Position numbers and translations under genes: made by a program
The notes under the pieces: generated by a model
What the model was told of the DNA's origin: nothing
What the model saw: only the letters and a program-made list of their open reading frames with translations
The model's database searches: none
In this document: positions 16,906-26,372 of the stretch, in pieces
Position numbering within the stretch: position 1 is the stretch's first letter
Layout of the letters: the number at the start of each line of letters is the position of its first letter
Source of the DNA: Arenibacter sp. F26102
GTDB taxonomy: Bacteria; Bacteroidota; Bacteroidia; Flavobacteriales; Flavobacteriaceae
NCBI RefSeq assembly: GCF_023015865.1
Contig: NZ_JALKBC010000007.1
Location: 248,001-312,000, forward strand
Length of the DNA: 64,000 nucleotides
Direction of reading: 5' to 3'

Positions 16906-19900
16906 ATGTTCAAAAAATTTATAAAAAGACCGGTATTGGCCATAGTCATATCAGTCATGATAGTTTTTACTGGCCTTTTGGCCATTAAACAATTACCTAT
17001 TTCCCAATTCCCCGAAATAGCACCTACTACCGTTAATATATTTATAGCGTATCCGGGTGCAAGTGCGGATGTATTGGTAAACTCAACGCTTATTCCATTG
17101 GAAACGGCCATTAACGGTGTTCAGGGAATGCGCTATCTGGCATCCGATGCCACCAGTGCCGGGGAAGGTACGCTGCGTGTTATTTTTGAACCGGGAACGG
17201 ATCCCAATACGGCGGTAGTAATGGTAAAGACAAGGGTAGATCAGGTAATGCCGAACCTACCCGAATTGGTGCAAAAGGAAGGGGTGATTATAACCCCTGT
17301 ACAACCCAGTATGTTGATGTACGTAAACCTGTTTGCCAAAGACGAGCATAACGATGAAAAGTTTCTTTACAATTATGCCTATACTAAAATTATACCCGAA
17401 ATACAACGTATCAACGGTATTGCCAGTGCGCAGATATTGGGTAGTAGAAAGTACGCCATGCGGGTGTGGTTAAAACCGGATCGTATGCGTGCCTACAATG
17501 TATCTGCCGAAGAAATCATGGAGGCCATGCAGGACCAGAGCATAATTGCCAGGCCAGGGAGGATAGGGCAAAGTTCCGGAATTAAATCCCAGTCTTTGGA
17601 ATATGTCCTTACCTACATAGGTCGATACAATAAACCGGAACAGTACAAGGATATTATAGTTCGTGCCAATGCGGAGGGGGAGACCATTACCTTGGGCGAT
17701 TTGGCCGATGTAGAACTTGGAAGCGAGTTTTTCGATATTTATTCCAATTTGGATGGTCGCCCATCAGCATCCATTATCTTAAAACAGACTTTGGGCAGTA
17801 ACGGTAAGGATGTTATTGACGAGGTTAAATCAAAATTACTGGAGCTTAAAGAAGACCTTCCTCCCGGATTGGATTATAAGATCAGCTATGATGTTGCCAA
17901 CTTCTTGGATGCCTCAATCGAACAGGTACTCCATACGCTTCGCGATGCTTTTATTTTGGTTGCCATTGTTGTTTTCCTTTTCTTGGGCGATTGGCGTTCT
18001 ACTCTGATCCCTATCATCGCGGTGCCGGTATCATTGATCGGTGCTTTTTTCGTAATGCAGCTCTTCGGGCTGTCCATTAACCTTATTACTTTATTCGCCT
18101 TGGTACTTGCTATTGGTATCGTTGTGGATAATGCCATCGTTGTGGTGGAGGCGGTTCACGTAAAAATAGAGGAGGAGAATCTAACGCCCTATAAGGCCTC
18201 AACAGAGGTATTAAGTGAGATTGGAGGGGCAATTATTGCCATAACCTTGGTTATGGTATCCGTATTTATTCCTATTTCCTTTATGACCGGTCCGGTGGGG
18301 GTGTTTTACCGACAGTTTTCGATTACCATGGCCGGGTCCATCGTAATATCAGCCGTTGTAGCCCTTACCCTTACCCCGGTATTATGTGCTATAATGCTAA
18401 AGAACAATCATGGGAAGCCCAAAAGGAAATCGCCCGTTGATAAGTTTATTGCCTGGTTCAATAAGGGTTTTGAACGCCTTACGGGAACCTATGTAAAACT
18501 ATTGGATAAAATCGTAACCAGAAGGATCGTCACCTTTGGAATTTTGTTAGCCTTTTGCGCGGGGATATTTTTTACGAACGAATCGCTGCCGGCAGGATTT
18601 ATTCCCAATGAAGATCAAGGGATGATTTATGCCATTATACAGACGCCACCTGGAGCCACTTTGGAAAGGACCAATGATGTTGCCCGTAAATTGCAGCAGA
18701 TTTGTGAAGAAATGGATGGAGTAGAGTCTGTTTCTTCTTTGGCCGGTTATGAGATTATGACCGAAGGACGTGGGTCCAATGCCGGTACCTGTCTAATCAA
18801 TTTAAAACCATGGTCCGAGCGTCATCATTCCGTACATGAGATTATGGAGGAATTGGAAGAGGAAACCCAAAATCTGGGGGCCAGGATAGAATATTTTGAG
18901 CCGCCAGCGGTACCTGGTTTTGGTTCTTCGGGCGGATTTTCGATGCGTTTATTGGATAAGACCAATTCCACGGATTATCATGGTTTTGGAAAGATAAATG
19001 ATGATTTTATGGACGCTTTGGCCAAAAGGGAAGAATTAACAGGATTGTTCTCTTTTTTCTCTGCCAACTATCCCCAATACGAACTTAAAATTAATAATAA
19101 GATTGCCATGCAAAAAGGGGTTTCTATTGGTAAGGCCATGGAAAACCTGAATATTTTGATTGGTAGTACCTATGAACAGGGCTTTATACTATTCGGAAGG
19201 TTCTTTAAGGTCTATACTCAGTCGGCCCCTGAGTATAGGGCACTTCCATCTGATCTGGAAAAATTGTTCGTAAAAAATGAAGAAGGGGAAATGGTACCTT
19301 ATTCTGCCTTTATGACCATGGAAAAACGTTTGGGCCCCAATGAGATTACCCGCTACAATTTGTATAATTCGGCCACAATCAATGGGCTTCCTGCACCTGG
19401 GTACACTACTGGGGACGCTATCAACGCCATAAAAGAGGTGGCTGCCCAAACCCTGCCCAGAGGGTATGACATTGCTTGGGAAGGGCTTTCGTTCGATGAG
19501 GCCAAAAGAGGAAATGAATCCCTATACATTTTTATTATTGTATTGATATTTGTGTATTTCGTGCTGGCGGCCCAGTATGAGAGCTTTCTTTTGCCTTTTG
19601 CCGTTATTCTATCGTTGCCTGTGGGTGTTTTCGGTTCATTTGCGCTACTGCGAATGATGGGCTTGGCCAATGATGTATATGCCCAGATAGGGGTAATTAT
19701 GCTTGTTGGTCTATTGGGCAAGAACGCGGTGCTTATAGTTGAGTTCGCCGTTCAAAAACATAGGCAGGGCGCCACAATTCTTGAAGCGGCCATAGAAGGC
19801 TCCCGTGCCCGGTTTAGGCCCATTTTAATGACTTCATTCGCGTTTATCGCTGGTTTGATTCCCCTGGTCGTGGCTACCGGAGCTGGAGCCATTGGAAACA

Positions 19901-20151
19901 GGACCATCGGTGGGTCGGCCATGGGCGGAATGCTCATAGGTACACTATTCGGGGTGTTGGTTATACCAGGACTTTATTACATTTTTGGCAGTATGGCAGA
20001 AGGAAGGAATCTGATCAAAGATGAGGCCAGTGAACCTTTTTCCGAAGAATTAATGCGTACCAGTGAGGGAGAAAGTAGGACTAGAGCCAAACTGAGGGAG
20101 ATTACGAAACTTTTGAAAAAACTAACCAAAGGAAAAGATGATGAAAAATAA
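16906..20151 (+). CDS. RND multidrug efflux transporter (HAE1 type)
   Basis: 1081 residues, close to AcrB length, with the usual twelve membrane helices and two large periplasmic loops. The first helix is VLAIVISVMIVFTGLLAI. The proton-relay residues appear in helix 4 (VLAIGIVVDNAIVVVEA, two acidic residues) and in LVGLLGKNAVLIVEFA of the second half. PISFMTGPVG and the IPNEDQG segment are family landmarks. It pumps drugs, bile-salt-like or toxic molecules out, driven by protons. It overlaps the channel gene by 14 bases. Confidence 0.95.
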   Translation: MFKKFIKRPVLAIVISVMIVFTGLLAIKQLPISQFPEIAPTTVNIFIAYPGASADVLVNSTLIPLETAINGVQGMRYLASDATSAGEGTLRVIFEPGTDPNTAVVMVKTRVDQVMPNLPELVQKEGVIITPVQPSMLMYVNLFAKDEHNDEKFLYNYAYTKIIPEIQRINGIASAQILGSRKYAMRVWLKPDRMRAYNVSAEEIMEAMQDQSIIARPGRIGQSSGIKSQSLEYVLTYIGRYNKPEQYKDIIVRANAEGETITLGDLADVELGSEFFDIYSNLDGRPSASIILKQTLGSNGKDVIDEVKSKLLELKEDLPPGLDYKISYDVANFLDASIEQVLHTLRDAFILVAIVVFLFLGDWRSTLIPIIAVPVSLIGAFFVMQLFGLSINLITLFALVLAIGIVVDNAIVVVEAVHVKIEEENLTPYKASTEVLSEIGGAIIAITLVMVSVFIPISFMTGPVGVFYRQFSITMAGSIVISAVVALTLTPVLCAIMLKNNHGKPKRKSPVDKFIAWFNKGFERLTGTYVKLLDKIVTRRIVTFGILLAFCAGIFFTNESLPAGFIPNEDQGMIYAIIQTPPGATLERTNDVARKLQQICEEMDGVESVSSLAGYEIMTEGRGSNAGTCLINLKPWSERHHSVHEIMEELEEETQNLGARIEYFEPPAVPGFGSSGGFSMRLLDKTNSTDYHGFGKINDDFMDALAKREELTGLFSFFSANYPQYELKINNKIAMQKGVSIGKAMENLNILIGSTYEQGFILFGRFFKVYTQSAPEYRALPSDLEKLFVKNEEGEMVPYSAFMTMEKRLGPNEITRYNLYNSATINGLPAPGYTTGDAINAIKEVAAQTLPRGYDIAWEGLSFDEAKRGNESLYIFIIVLIFVYFVLAAQYESFLLPFAVILSLPVGVFGSFALLRMMGLANDVYAQIGVIMLVGLLGKNAVLIVEFAVQKHRQGATILEAAIEGSRARFRPILMTSFAFIAGLIPLVVATGAGAIGNRTIGGSAMGGMLIGTLFGVLVIPGLYYIFGSMAEGRNLIKDEASEPFSEELMRTSEGESRTRAKLREITKLLKKLTKGKDDEK

Positions 20152-21595
20152 GAGAATGTTAACCATTAAAAGGATCAGGTTGTATGGGTTGGCTTTAATT
20201 GCTGTTGTAGCCGTATATTCCTGTGTTCCTTCAAAAACGCTGTTGGAAGAAAATTCAGATGTGCCGGAGAGGTATCAAAATCAATTGGAAGATAGTTTGA
20301 ACAGTGCTAGTATCCAATGGAAGGATTTTTTTTCGGATCCCCATCTAAGCGCGCTGATAGATACAGCCTTGATTAAAAATCAGGAGTTGAATATAATGCT
20401 TCAACAGGTGGAGATGGCCAAAAATGAGATCAGGACCAGAAAAGGGGAATATCTGCCCTCTGTGAATATTCAGGCTGGAGCGGAAGTTGAAAAAGTGGGC
20501 GCTTATACCAGGAATGGTGCAGTGGAGGAGCATCTTGAAATTCGAGAGGGGGAGGAGTTCCCGGAACCTCTATCCAATTTTATGGTAGGAGCTTACGCTT
20601 CTTGGGAGGTGGATGTTTGGAAAAAGCTGCGAAACTCCAAAAAGGCTGCTGTTTTCGAATATCTTTCCTCTATTGAGGGCAAGAATTTTATGGTGACCAA
20701 TCTGGTTTCCGAATTAGCCGCATCTTATTATGAATTGGTGGCTTTGGACAGTCGATTGGCTATTATTGAACAGAATCTTGCCATTCAAACAAATGCCCTT
20801 GCCATGGTAAAGCTTCAAAAAACAGCAGCAAGGGCAACGGAGTTGGCGGTGCGTAGATTTGAGGCGGAGGTACTCAAGAACAAGAGTCAAAAATACGAGA
20901 TACAACAGCAGGTCGTAGAGACTGAGAATAAGATTAATTTTCTGATCGGGAGATCACCGCAACATATCGTAAGGGATTCTAATGGTTTTATTGAATGGAC
21001 CGTGGGTGAGGTAATGGCAGGGATGCCCTACCAACTACTTCAAAACCGGCCAGATATTAGACAGGCTGAATATGAACTGGCGGCGGCCAAGTTGGATGTT
21101 AAAGTGGCCAAGGCCAATTTCTATCCTTCCCTAGGGATAAAGGCAGGGGTTGGTTTGGAGGCTTTTAAGCCAAAGTTTTTGACTTCTACGCCCCAGTCCT
21201 TATTGTATAATGTAGTTGGGGATGTAGTGGCCCCGTTCATCAATAGAAATGCAATTAAGGCTGCGTATGCCAATGCCAACGCTAGGCAAATACAGTCGGT
21301 ATATGAGTATGAGAAGGCTATATTGAATGCCTATATGGAAGTAGTAAATCAATTGTCCAATATTGATAATCTTAACAGAAGTTATGAATTAAAAGTAGGG
21401 CAGGTTCAAGCACTTACGGAGTCTATCGATATTTCCATTCGACTTTTTCAATCGGCCAGGGCAGATTATATGGAAGTACTTCTGACCCAACGTGATGCCC
21501 TCGAATCCAGTGAGGAACTTGTAGAGACCAAAAAGGACCAAATGTTGGCCAAGGTAGGTGTGTACAGGGCCTTAGGAGGAGGATGGGATAGATAA
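20138..21595 (+). CDS. Outer-membrane efflux channel (TolC/OprM-like, NodT type)
   Basis: 485 residues, a lipoprotein (VVAVYSCVPS). It has the two tandem OEP repeats, each with a coiled-coil barrel. RNRPDIRQAEYELAAAKLDVKVAKANFYPSL, starting at NRPDIR, is the typical landmark of the second repeat. It forms the exit duct of the tripartite pump. The 14-base overlap with the pump gene points to translational coupling. A strong hairpin at 21627 follows. Confidence 0.92.
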   Translation: MMKNKRMLTIKRIRLYGLALIAVVAVYSCVPSKTLLEENSDVPERYQNQLEDSLNSASIQWKDFFSDPHLSALIDTALIKNQELNIMLQQVEMAKNEIRTRKGEYLPSVNIQAGAEVEKVGAYTRNGAVEEHLEIREGEEFPEPLSNFMVGAYASWEVDVWKKLRNSKKAAVFEYLSSIEGKNFMVTNLVSELAASYYELVALDSRLAIIEQNLAIQTNALAMVKLQKTAARATELAVRRFEAEVLKNKSQKYEIQQQVVETENKINFLIGRSPQHIVRDSNGFIEWTVGEVMAGMPYQLLQNRPDIRQAEYELAAAKLDVKVAKANFYPSLGIKAGVGLEAFKPKFLTSTPQSLLYNVVGDVVAPFINRNAIKAAYANANARQIQSVYEYEKAILNAYMEVVNQLSNIDNLNRSYELKVGQVQALTESIDISIRLFQSARADYMEVLLTQRDALESSEELVETKKDQMLAKVGVYRALGGGWDR

Positions 21596-21626
21596 AGTTT
21601 ATCCAAGGGTTGCCAATAACTTTGAA

Positions 21627-21668
21627 GGAAAGCCATTTTACATTCATGTAGAATGGCTTTTCCTATTT
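21627..21668 (+). terminator. Terminator of the efflux operon
   Basis: AAGCCATT (21630-21637) pairs with AATGGCTT (21652-21659), with an inner TACA/TGTA pair around a TTCA loop. A short pyrimidine/T-rich tail follows. It comes about 30 bases after the channel gene stop. Confidence 0.75.
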
Positions 21669-21797
21669 TGAGGCTGATAAGACTTTTGGATTAATTCCAA
21701 AATGAAGGGGCGCCTCAAATTTATTTGAGGATTATCCATAAACCTTATATATTTATTGTTTCCTATATTAGGTACCTTATTTAAACCATTCAACTAT

Positions 21798-23408
21798 ATG
21801 AAAGCATTACCATTATTTTCCCTATTTACACTTTGCCTTTTGTTGTTGCACAGCTGTGCAGAGAAAGAAGACAAGAAGCCACAGAAACCCAACATCCTTT
21901 TCATCATGTCCGATGACCATGCCTATCAGGCCATAAGTTCATATAGTGACCACTTAATCCAGACCCCAAATATTGATCGTTTGGCCAAGGAGGGAATTCT
22001 GTTCAGAAATGCCAGTGTTACCAATTCGATCTGTGCACCGTCCAGGGCTACCATTCTAACAGGGAAGCATACCCACATTAACGGAAAAATTGATAATCAT
22101 AATCCCTTTGATACCACCCAGGTCACCTTTCCGCAGCTTTTTCAGAAAGCGGGTTACCAAACGGCCATGTTCGGGAAGCTGCATTTTGGAAACAATCCGA
22201 AAGGAGTGGACGAATTCATGATTTTGCCAGGTCAGGGACATTATATTAATCCGGATTTTATCACCCAAAAAGGAGATACTACCATTACGGGATATGTAAC
22301 CGATATTATAACTGAAATGAGTCTTAATTGGTTGGACAAAAAACGGGACCCCAATAAGCCTTTTCTTTTAATGTATCTGCATAAAGCACCCCATAGACCT
22401 TGGTGGCCAAGATCCGATAAGTTTAAGGAGTACACCCAAAAAACATTTCCCTTGCCGGAGACCCTTTTCGACGATTATAAGAATAGGGGCTCTGCGGCCA
22501 AAACTGCCGAAATGAATCTTTTGTACCACATGGAGTATAGCCATGATAGCAAGATTTGGCCCGAAACCATAGAGACCATGGGAAATGTCGTTCCTGTAGT
22601 TCAAAATACACAGGCCAATATTTATAACGAATTTAATCGCGCAAACGAAGAACAAAAGAAAGAATATAAGCCAATTATCGATGCCATAAATCAGGATTTT
22701 ATGGAGAAGTGGCCTTCCATGACCGACGAGGAAAAAATGACTTGGAAATACCAACGGTATATGCAGGATTATTTGGGCAGTATTTCTTCGGTGGATGATA
22801 ATGTAGGAAGAGTGTTGGATTATTTGGATGACAACGGCCTGGCCGAAAATACCATAGTAGTCTATACTTCTGACCAAGGGTTTTATTTAGGTGAGCACGG
22901 TTGGTTCGACAAGCGTTTTATATATGACGAATCGTTTAAAACACCATTGTTGATCCGTTGGCCCAATGAAATTAAACCTGGAACCACTGAGGAAGAGATG
23001 GTACAGAACCTCGATTTTGCCCAGACGTTTTTGGAGGCGGCACAAATAGAGGCGCCTGCTGATATGCAAGGAGAAAGTTTAATGCCATTGTTAAAGGGGC
23101 AAAGCGACCAATGGAACAGGGAGGCGGTTTATTACCACTATTATGAGTATCCCAGTGTGCATATGGTAAAACGTCATTATGGTATAGTTACCAAGGAGTA
23201 CAAATTGGCACATTTTTATTATGACGTGGATGAATGGGAATTGTATGACCGTAAAAAAGATCCCAAGGAGTTGAACAATGTCTATGATGATCCAGACTAT
23301 GCTGAGATCCTCAAAGAACTTAAGGATAAACTGGCCCAATTACGGACAAAATATAAGGATTCCAAAGAACTGGATGATAAGTATATTGAACAATCCAAAA
23401 AGTACTAA
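21798..23408 (+). CDS. Lipoprotein arylsulfatase-type sulfatase
   Basis: About 536 residues. The ATG at 21798 gives a lipoprotein signal (LLLLHSCAEKE); the ATG at 21756 adds 14 hydrophilic residues. PNILFIMSDDHAYQ starts the fold with the metal-binding aspartates. Cys79 in NSICAPSRATILTGK is the CxPxR formylglycine site. VVYTSDQGFYLGEHGW gives later metal-binding residues. The body is close to heparan or N-acetylglucosamine-6-sulfatase-type enzymes, but the substrate is not proven. No PUL gene is directly beside it. A bidirectional terminator lies after the stop. Confidence 0.9.
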   Translation: MKALPLFSLFTLCLLLLHSCAEKEDKKPQKPNILFIMSDDHAYQAISSYSDHLIQTPNIDRLAKEGILFRNASVTNSICAPSRATILTGKHTHINGKIDNHNPFDTTQVTFPQLFQKAGYQTAMFGKLHFGNNPKGVDEFMILPGQGHYINPDFITQKGDTTITGYVTDIITEMSLNWLDKKRDPNKPFLLMYLHKAPHRPWWPRSDKFKEYTQKTFPLPETLFDDYKNRGSAAKTAEMNLLYHMEYSHDSKIWPETIETMGNVVPVVQNTQANIYNEFNRANEEQKKEYKPIIDAINQDFMEKWPSMTDEEKMTWKYQRYMQDYLGSISSVDDNVGRVLDYLDDNGLAENTIVVYTSDQGFYLGEHGWFDKRFIYDESFKTPLLIRWPNEIKPGTTEEEMVQNLDFAQTFLEAAQIEAPADMQGESLMPLLKGQSDQWNREAVYYHYYEYPSVHMVKRHYGIVTKEYKLAHFYYDVDEWELYDRKKDPKELNNVYDDPDYAEILKELKDKLAQLRTKYKDSKELDDKYIEQSKKY

Positions 23409-23435
23409 AGGATTCTATTAAATTAAATAGGTATT

Positions 23436-23469
23436 AAAAAATAGCGGGCATAATGCACGCTATTTTTTT
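23436..23469. terminator. Bidirectional terminator between convergent genes
   Basis: AAAAAATAGCG (23436-23446) pairs with CGCTATTTTTT (23458-23468). The arms are A-rich on one side and T-rich on the other, so it works in both directions. It separates the sulfatase from the molybdopterin gene transcribed toward it. Confidence 0.85.
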
Positions 23470-23524
23470 GGGATGGGTTTAATATATATAATTTCTGCTT
23501 TGCTTTAACATTGCATTGATAGTC

Positions 23525-25747
23525 TCAACTATCCGATATCTTCTCAGGTGTAATCGGCAGATCAAACACACGTTTGCCGCAAGCCTTGTAGATAGCATTG
23601 GCAATTGCAGCTGCAGTTGGTGGCATTGAGACTTCCCCAACGCCATATGCAGCTTCGTTGGGACGGTTGATTATGGCTACCTCCACTAAGGGTATTTCCG
23701 AAAATCGTAAAATGGGGTATTTTAAATAGTCTGTGCCAGTGATTTCATTTGTATTGAAAGTCACCTGCTCTTTTAGGGTCCAGCTGGCCGCCTGGATCAT
23801 ACCTCCTTCAATTTGATTCGTAATCCCATCCATATTGATTACTTCACCCACATCTACTGCTGCCCACATTTTAATAAGCTCAATATTGCCGGTGACCTTA
23901 TCTACGGCAACTTTGGCAGCCATGGCTATATAGGCGTCCGTATTCTTGTACCTCATAAAGGCATAGCCAACACCTTGATCAACGGCTATATTTTGGGAAG
24001 CGGTAAGTTCTTTCACCTTGTGGATAACCGCAATAGCTCTTCCGTCCTCCAGATGCCTTAGACGAAAATCGAGCGGGTTTTGTCCCGCCTTTTCTGCAAG
24101 GCTATCCATAAGAGATTCTACGGCAAAGATATTGGTGAAAGATCCCAAGCTGCGCAACGAGGATACTCGGAAGGGTCCTTCGTAGTAGTGGGCATTCAGC
24201 TTCATATTGGGGATTTTGTAATACGGATCGGCGTTTCTATGGCCTCCTCCCAAGTACCCTCTCGACTTCATTGTGAACGGAGTTTCCAAATACCGCGCTG
24301 CCAATACCGTCCCGGCATCCTTATTGGGGCGTGTGCTGTGCGAGTCCGTCCACACCTCGGCCTTCCAAGAATTTATTTTATTGTTTTCATCCAAGCTAGC
24401 TTCCAATTCTACGATCATAGCTGGGCCATAGGGGTCCCATGAATGTTCATCATGTCTGGACCATTGCACCCGAATATGGGTATTGGGGTATTCCAAAGCC
24501 AAAAGGGCGGCATCGGTTGCGGCATCATCAGCCGTGCTATGACCAAAACAACCTGCCCCAGGAACAGCTGTAATATGTATTTTTTCGGCCTCCATATACA
24601 ACATGGTCGCCAAGGCTTCCCTCAAAGGATATATCCCCTGACTATGGGACCAGATGTGCAATACTTCCCCATCAAACATGGCCAATCCACAAGCCGGGCC
24701 TAAAGAAGCATGCTTTATATAGGGTTTTGTATATTTCGCCTTAATGGTTTCCACTCCTTTAATAGCAGCCTCCACATTACCTTCATTTCTTACAGTTTCA
24801 GGATTATTGGCAATCTCTTTGATGTGCGTAAACAGATTTTCTTTTTCGGGAAAGGGTACCGAAGTGGTCCATTCAGAGTGGTTTTTAAGGTATTGTTCCG
24901 CTTTTATGGCTTGATGTTCCCTTTCAGTAATTACCCCCACAAAACTTCCTTTCACCACCGTTTTAATAACGCCAGGTACTTCTGCCATTAAGCCGTTCTC
25001 ATCAAGAGTAAGCAGTTTTGACTCATACCCAGGTGGCCTTACCACCCTGGCATGCACCATACCGGGAAAGCGCAGATTTTGAATATAGCCCGCCTGTCCC
25101 CGAACCATTTCTCCTATATCCGTTCTTGGAACAGATTTTCCAACATAGCGGTGTTCTGCTTTGTTTTTAATGGGTACCGGAATGCTAACTTCCCTGTCTA
25201 TTTGTTCACCTTCGAGGATTTCAGCAAAAGTGAGAGATTTGTTGCCCAGTTTCGACTTAACAATGCCATTGAATAGTAGCAGGTCGTTAATGGGAGTATT
25301 TAGTTTTTTACTTGCCAATAACAGTAATTCCTGTCTTGCTTTGGCTGCGGCATAACGCACGGACATTGCGCTATTTTGAATTGAAGCACTGGCGCCGGTA
25401 TAGCCTTCATTTGGAGTAAGCCCGGTTTCTGCCAGATGTACTTGAATTTTGTCCAAATCCATATCCAATTCTTCTGCGGCAACTTGTTGGATGGCGGTGC
25501 GTATTCCCTGTCCCAATTCGACCTTTCCTGATAATACCCGAATGTTGCCGTCTTCCAATATTTCGATCCAGGCGTTAACGGTTTTGGCACGTCCTATACT
25601 GCCCGGAAGTTTTCCGTCATAAGTTATACGGGAAGCTATAGTAGGGTCTTCCGCACCTATGCAAGCCCCCAGAAGTGAGAACCCTACACTGATATAACCA
25701 ATGTTCTTGAGGAATTTTCTTCTAGATTGAAATGGTATTGCGATCAT
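23525..25747 (-). CDS. Xanthine-dehydrogenase-family molybdopterin-binding subunit (IorB-like)
   Basis: 740 residues. The N terminus has a Tat signal (QSRRKFLKNIGYISVG). The two-domain body with ...ELGQGIRTAIQQVAAEEL, GGGHRNADPYYKIPN and GVGEVSMPPTAAA is that of a large molybdenum hydroxylase subunit. Glu705 in GVGE is the catalytic base that assists attack on an N-heterocycle or aldehyde. The enzyme works with a (2Fe-2S) subunit, whose gene lies 14 bases upstream, and a periplasmic electron acceptor. The substrate cannot be told from motifs: isoquinoline 1-oxidoreductase is the nearest named relative, but aldehydes are also possible. This is the second of two such pairs. Confidence 0.88.
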   Translation of the reverse strand: MIAIPFQSRRKFLKNIGYISVGFSLLGACIGAEDPTIASRITYDGKLPGSIGRAKTVNAWIEILEDGNIRVLSGKVELGQGIRTAIQQVAAEELDMDLDKIQVHLAETGLTPNEGYTGASASIQNSAMSVRYAAAKARQELLLLASKKLNTPINDLLLFNGIVKSKLGNKSLTFAEILEGEQIDREVSIPVPIKNKAEHRYVGKSVPRTDIGEMVRGQAGYIQNLRFPGMVHARVVRPPGYESKLLTLDENGLMAEVPGVIKTVVKGSFVGVITEREHQAIKAEQYLKNHSEWTTSVPFPEKENLFTHIKEIANNPETVRNEGNVEAAIKGVETIKAKYTKPYIKHASLGPACGLAMFDGEVLHIWSHSQGIYPLREALATMLYMEAEKIHITAVPGAGCFGHSTADDAATDAALLALEYPNTHIRVQWSRHDEHSWDPYGPAMIVELEASLDENNKINSWKAEVWTDSHSTRPNKDAGTVLAARYLETPFTMKSRGYLGGGHRNADPYYKIPNMKLNAHYYEGPFRVSSLRSLGSFTNIFAVESLMDSLAEKAGQNPLDFRLRHLEDGRAIAVIHKVKELTASQNIAVDQGVGYAFMRYKNTDAYIAMAAKVAVDKVTGNIELIKMWAAVDVGEVINMDGITNQIEGGMIQAASWTLKEQVTFNTNEITGTDYLKYPILRFSEIPLVEVAIINRPNEAAYGVGEVSMPPTAAAIANAIYKACGKRVFDLPITPEKISDS

Positions 25748-25761
25748 GGTGTGAGTATGGT

Positions 25762-26226
25762 TTAGAGGCTTTTGGCCGCGATTTTAACAGCCTTGATTAT
25801 TCTAGTATGGCTACCACAACGGCATAGGTTGCCTTCAAGCGCATTTCTGATTTCCAGGTCATCCGGACTAGGGTTTTTATTCAATAGGCTAATAGTGGTC
25901 ATCACCATCCCATTGAGGCAATAACCGCACTGGGCAGCTTGCTCCTTTACAAATGCTTGCTGAACGGCATGGAGTTTTCCATTATCACTTACAAGACCTT
26001 CCAAGGTGGTTATTTCAGATTCGTCAACGGACGATACCGGTAGCATACAGCTGGTAGTTGCACTACCATTTACCAACACCATACAGCTCCCGCATTGCGA
26101 AAGTCCACACCCATACGTAGGACCGTTGAGTTCCAGATAATCCCTTAAGACATAAAGTAAGGGAGTATCGGCTTCTGTTTCGACCCTTTTTTGGGAACCA
26201 TTGATGTTGAGGTGGTAGGTTGGCAT
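25762..26226 (-). CDS. (2Fe-2S)-binding subunit (IorA-like) of pair 2
   Basis: 154 residues. Cys40, 45, 48 and 60 (in CGLSQCGSC... and SC) bind the plant-type N-terminal cluster. Cys100, 103, 135 and 137 (CGYC and CRC) bind the second cluster in the helical domain. The ATG at 26226 is chosen; a start two residues upstream also exists. It moves electrons from the molybdenum cofactor to an outside acceptor. It lacks its own signal peptide and probably travels with the Tat-carrying large subunit. Confidence 0.93.
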   Translation of the reverse strand: MPTYHLNINGSQKRVETEADTPLLYVLRDYLELNGPTYGCGLSQCGSCMVLVNGSATTSCMLPVSSVDESEITTLEGLVSDNGKLHAVQQAFVKEQAAQCGYCLNGMVMTTISLLNKNPSPDDLEIRNALEGNLCRCGSHTRIIKAVKIAAKSL

Positions 26227-26372
26227 GATCATAAGTTAAGCTTCTAAGATAATGAAATGCTTTTCCAAAACAAATGAATCGTTAATTCATAGGTGAAGCC
26301 GATCAATGAGTTAAAAATGGATTTTTAAGAATGTGTATAGTGGCTTTTGTTAGGTCTTATAATTTCAATTAA

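Noticed and set aside
22368-22877. 169-codon minus-strand frame within the sulfatase gene
   Set aside because: It lies wholly inside a well-supported gene and its translation is low-complexity and hydrophobic without domains.
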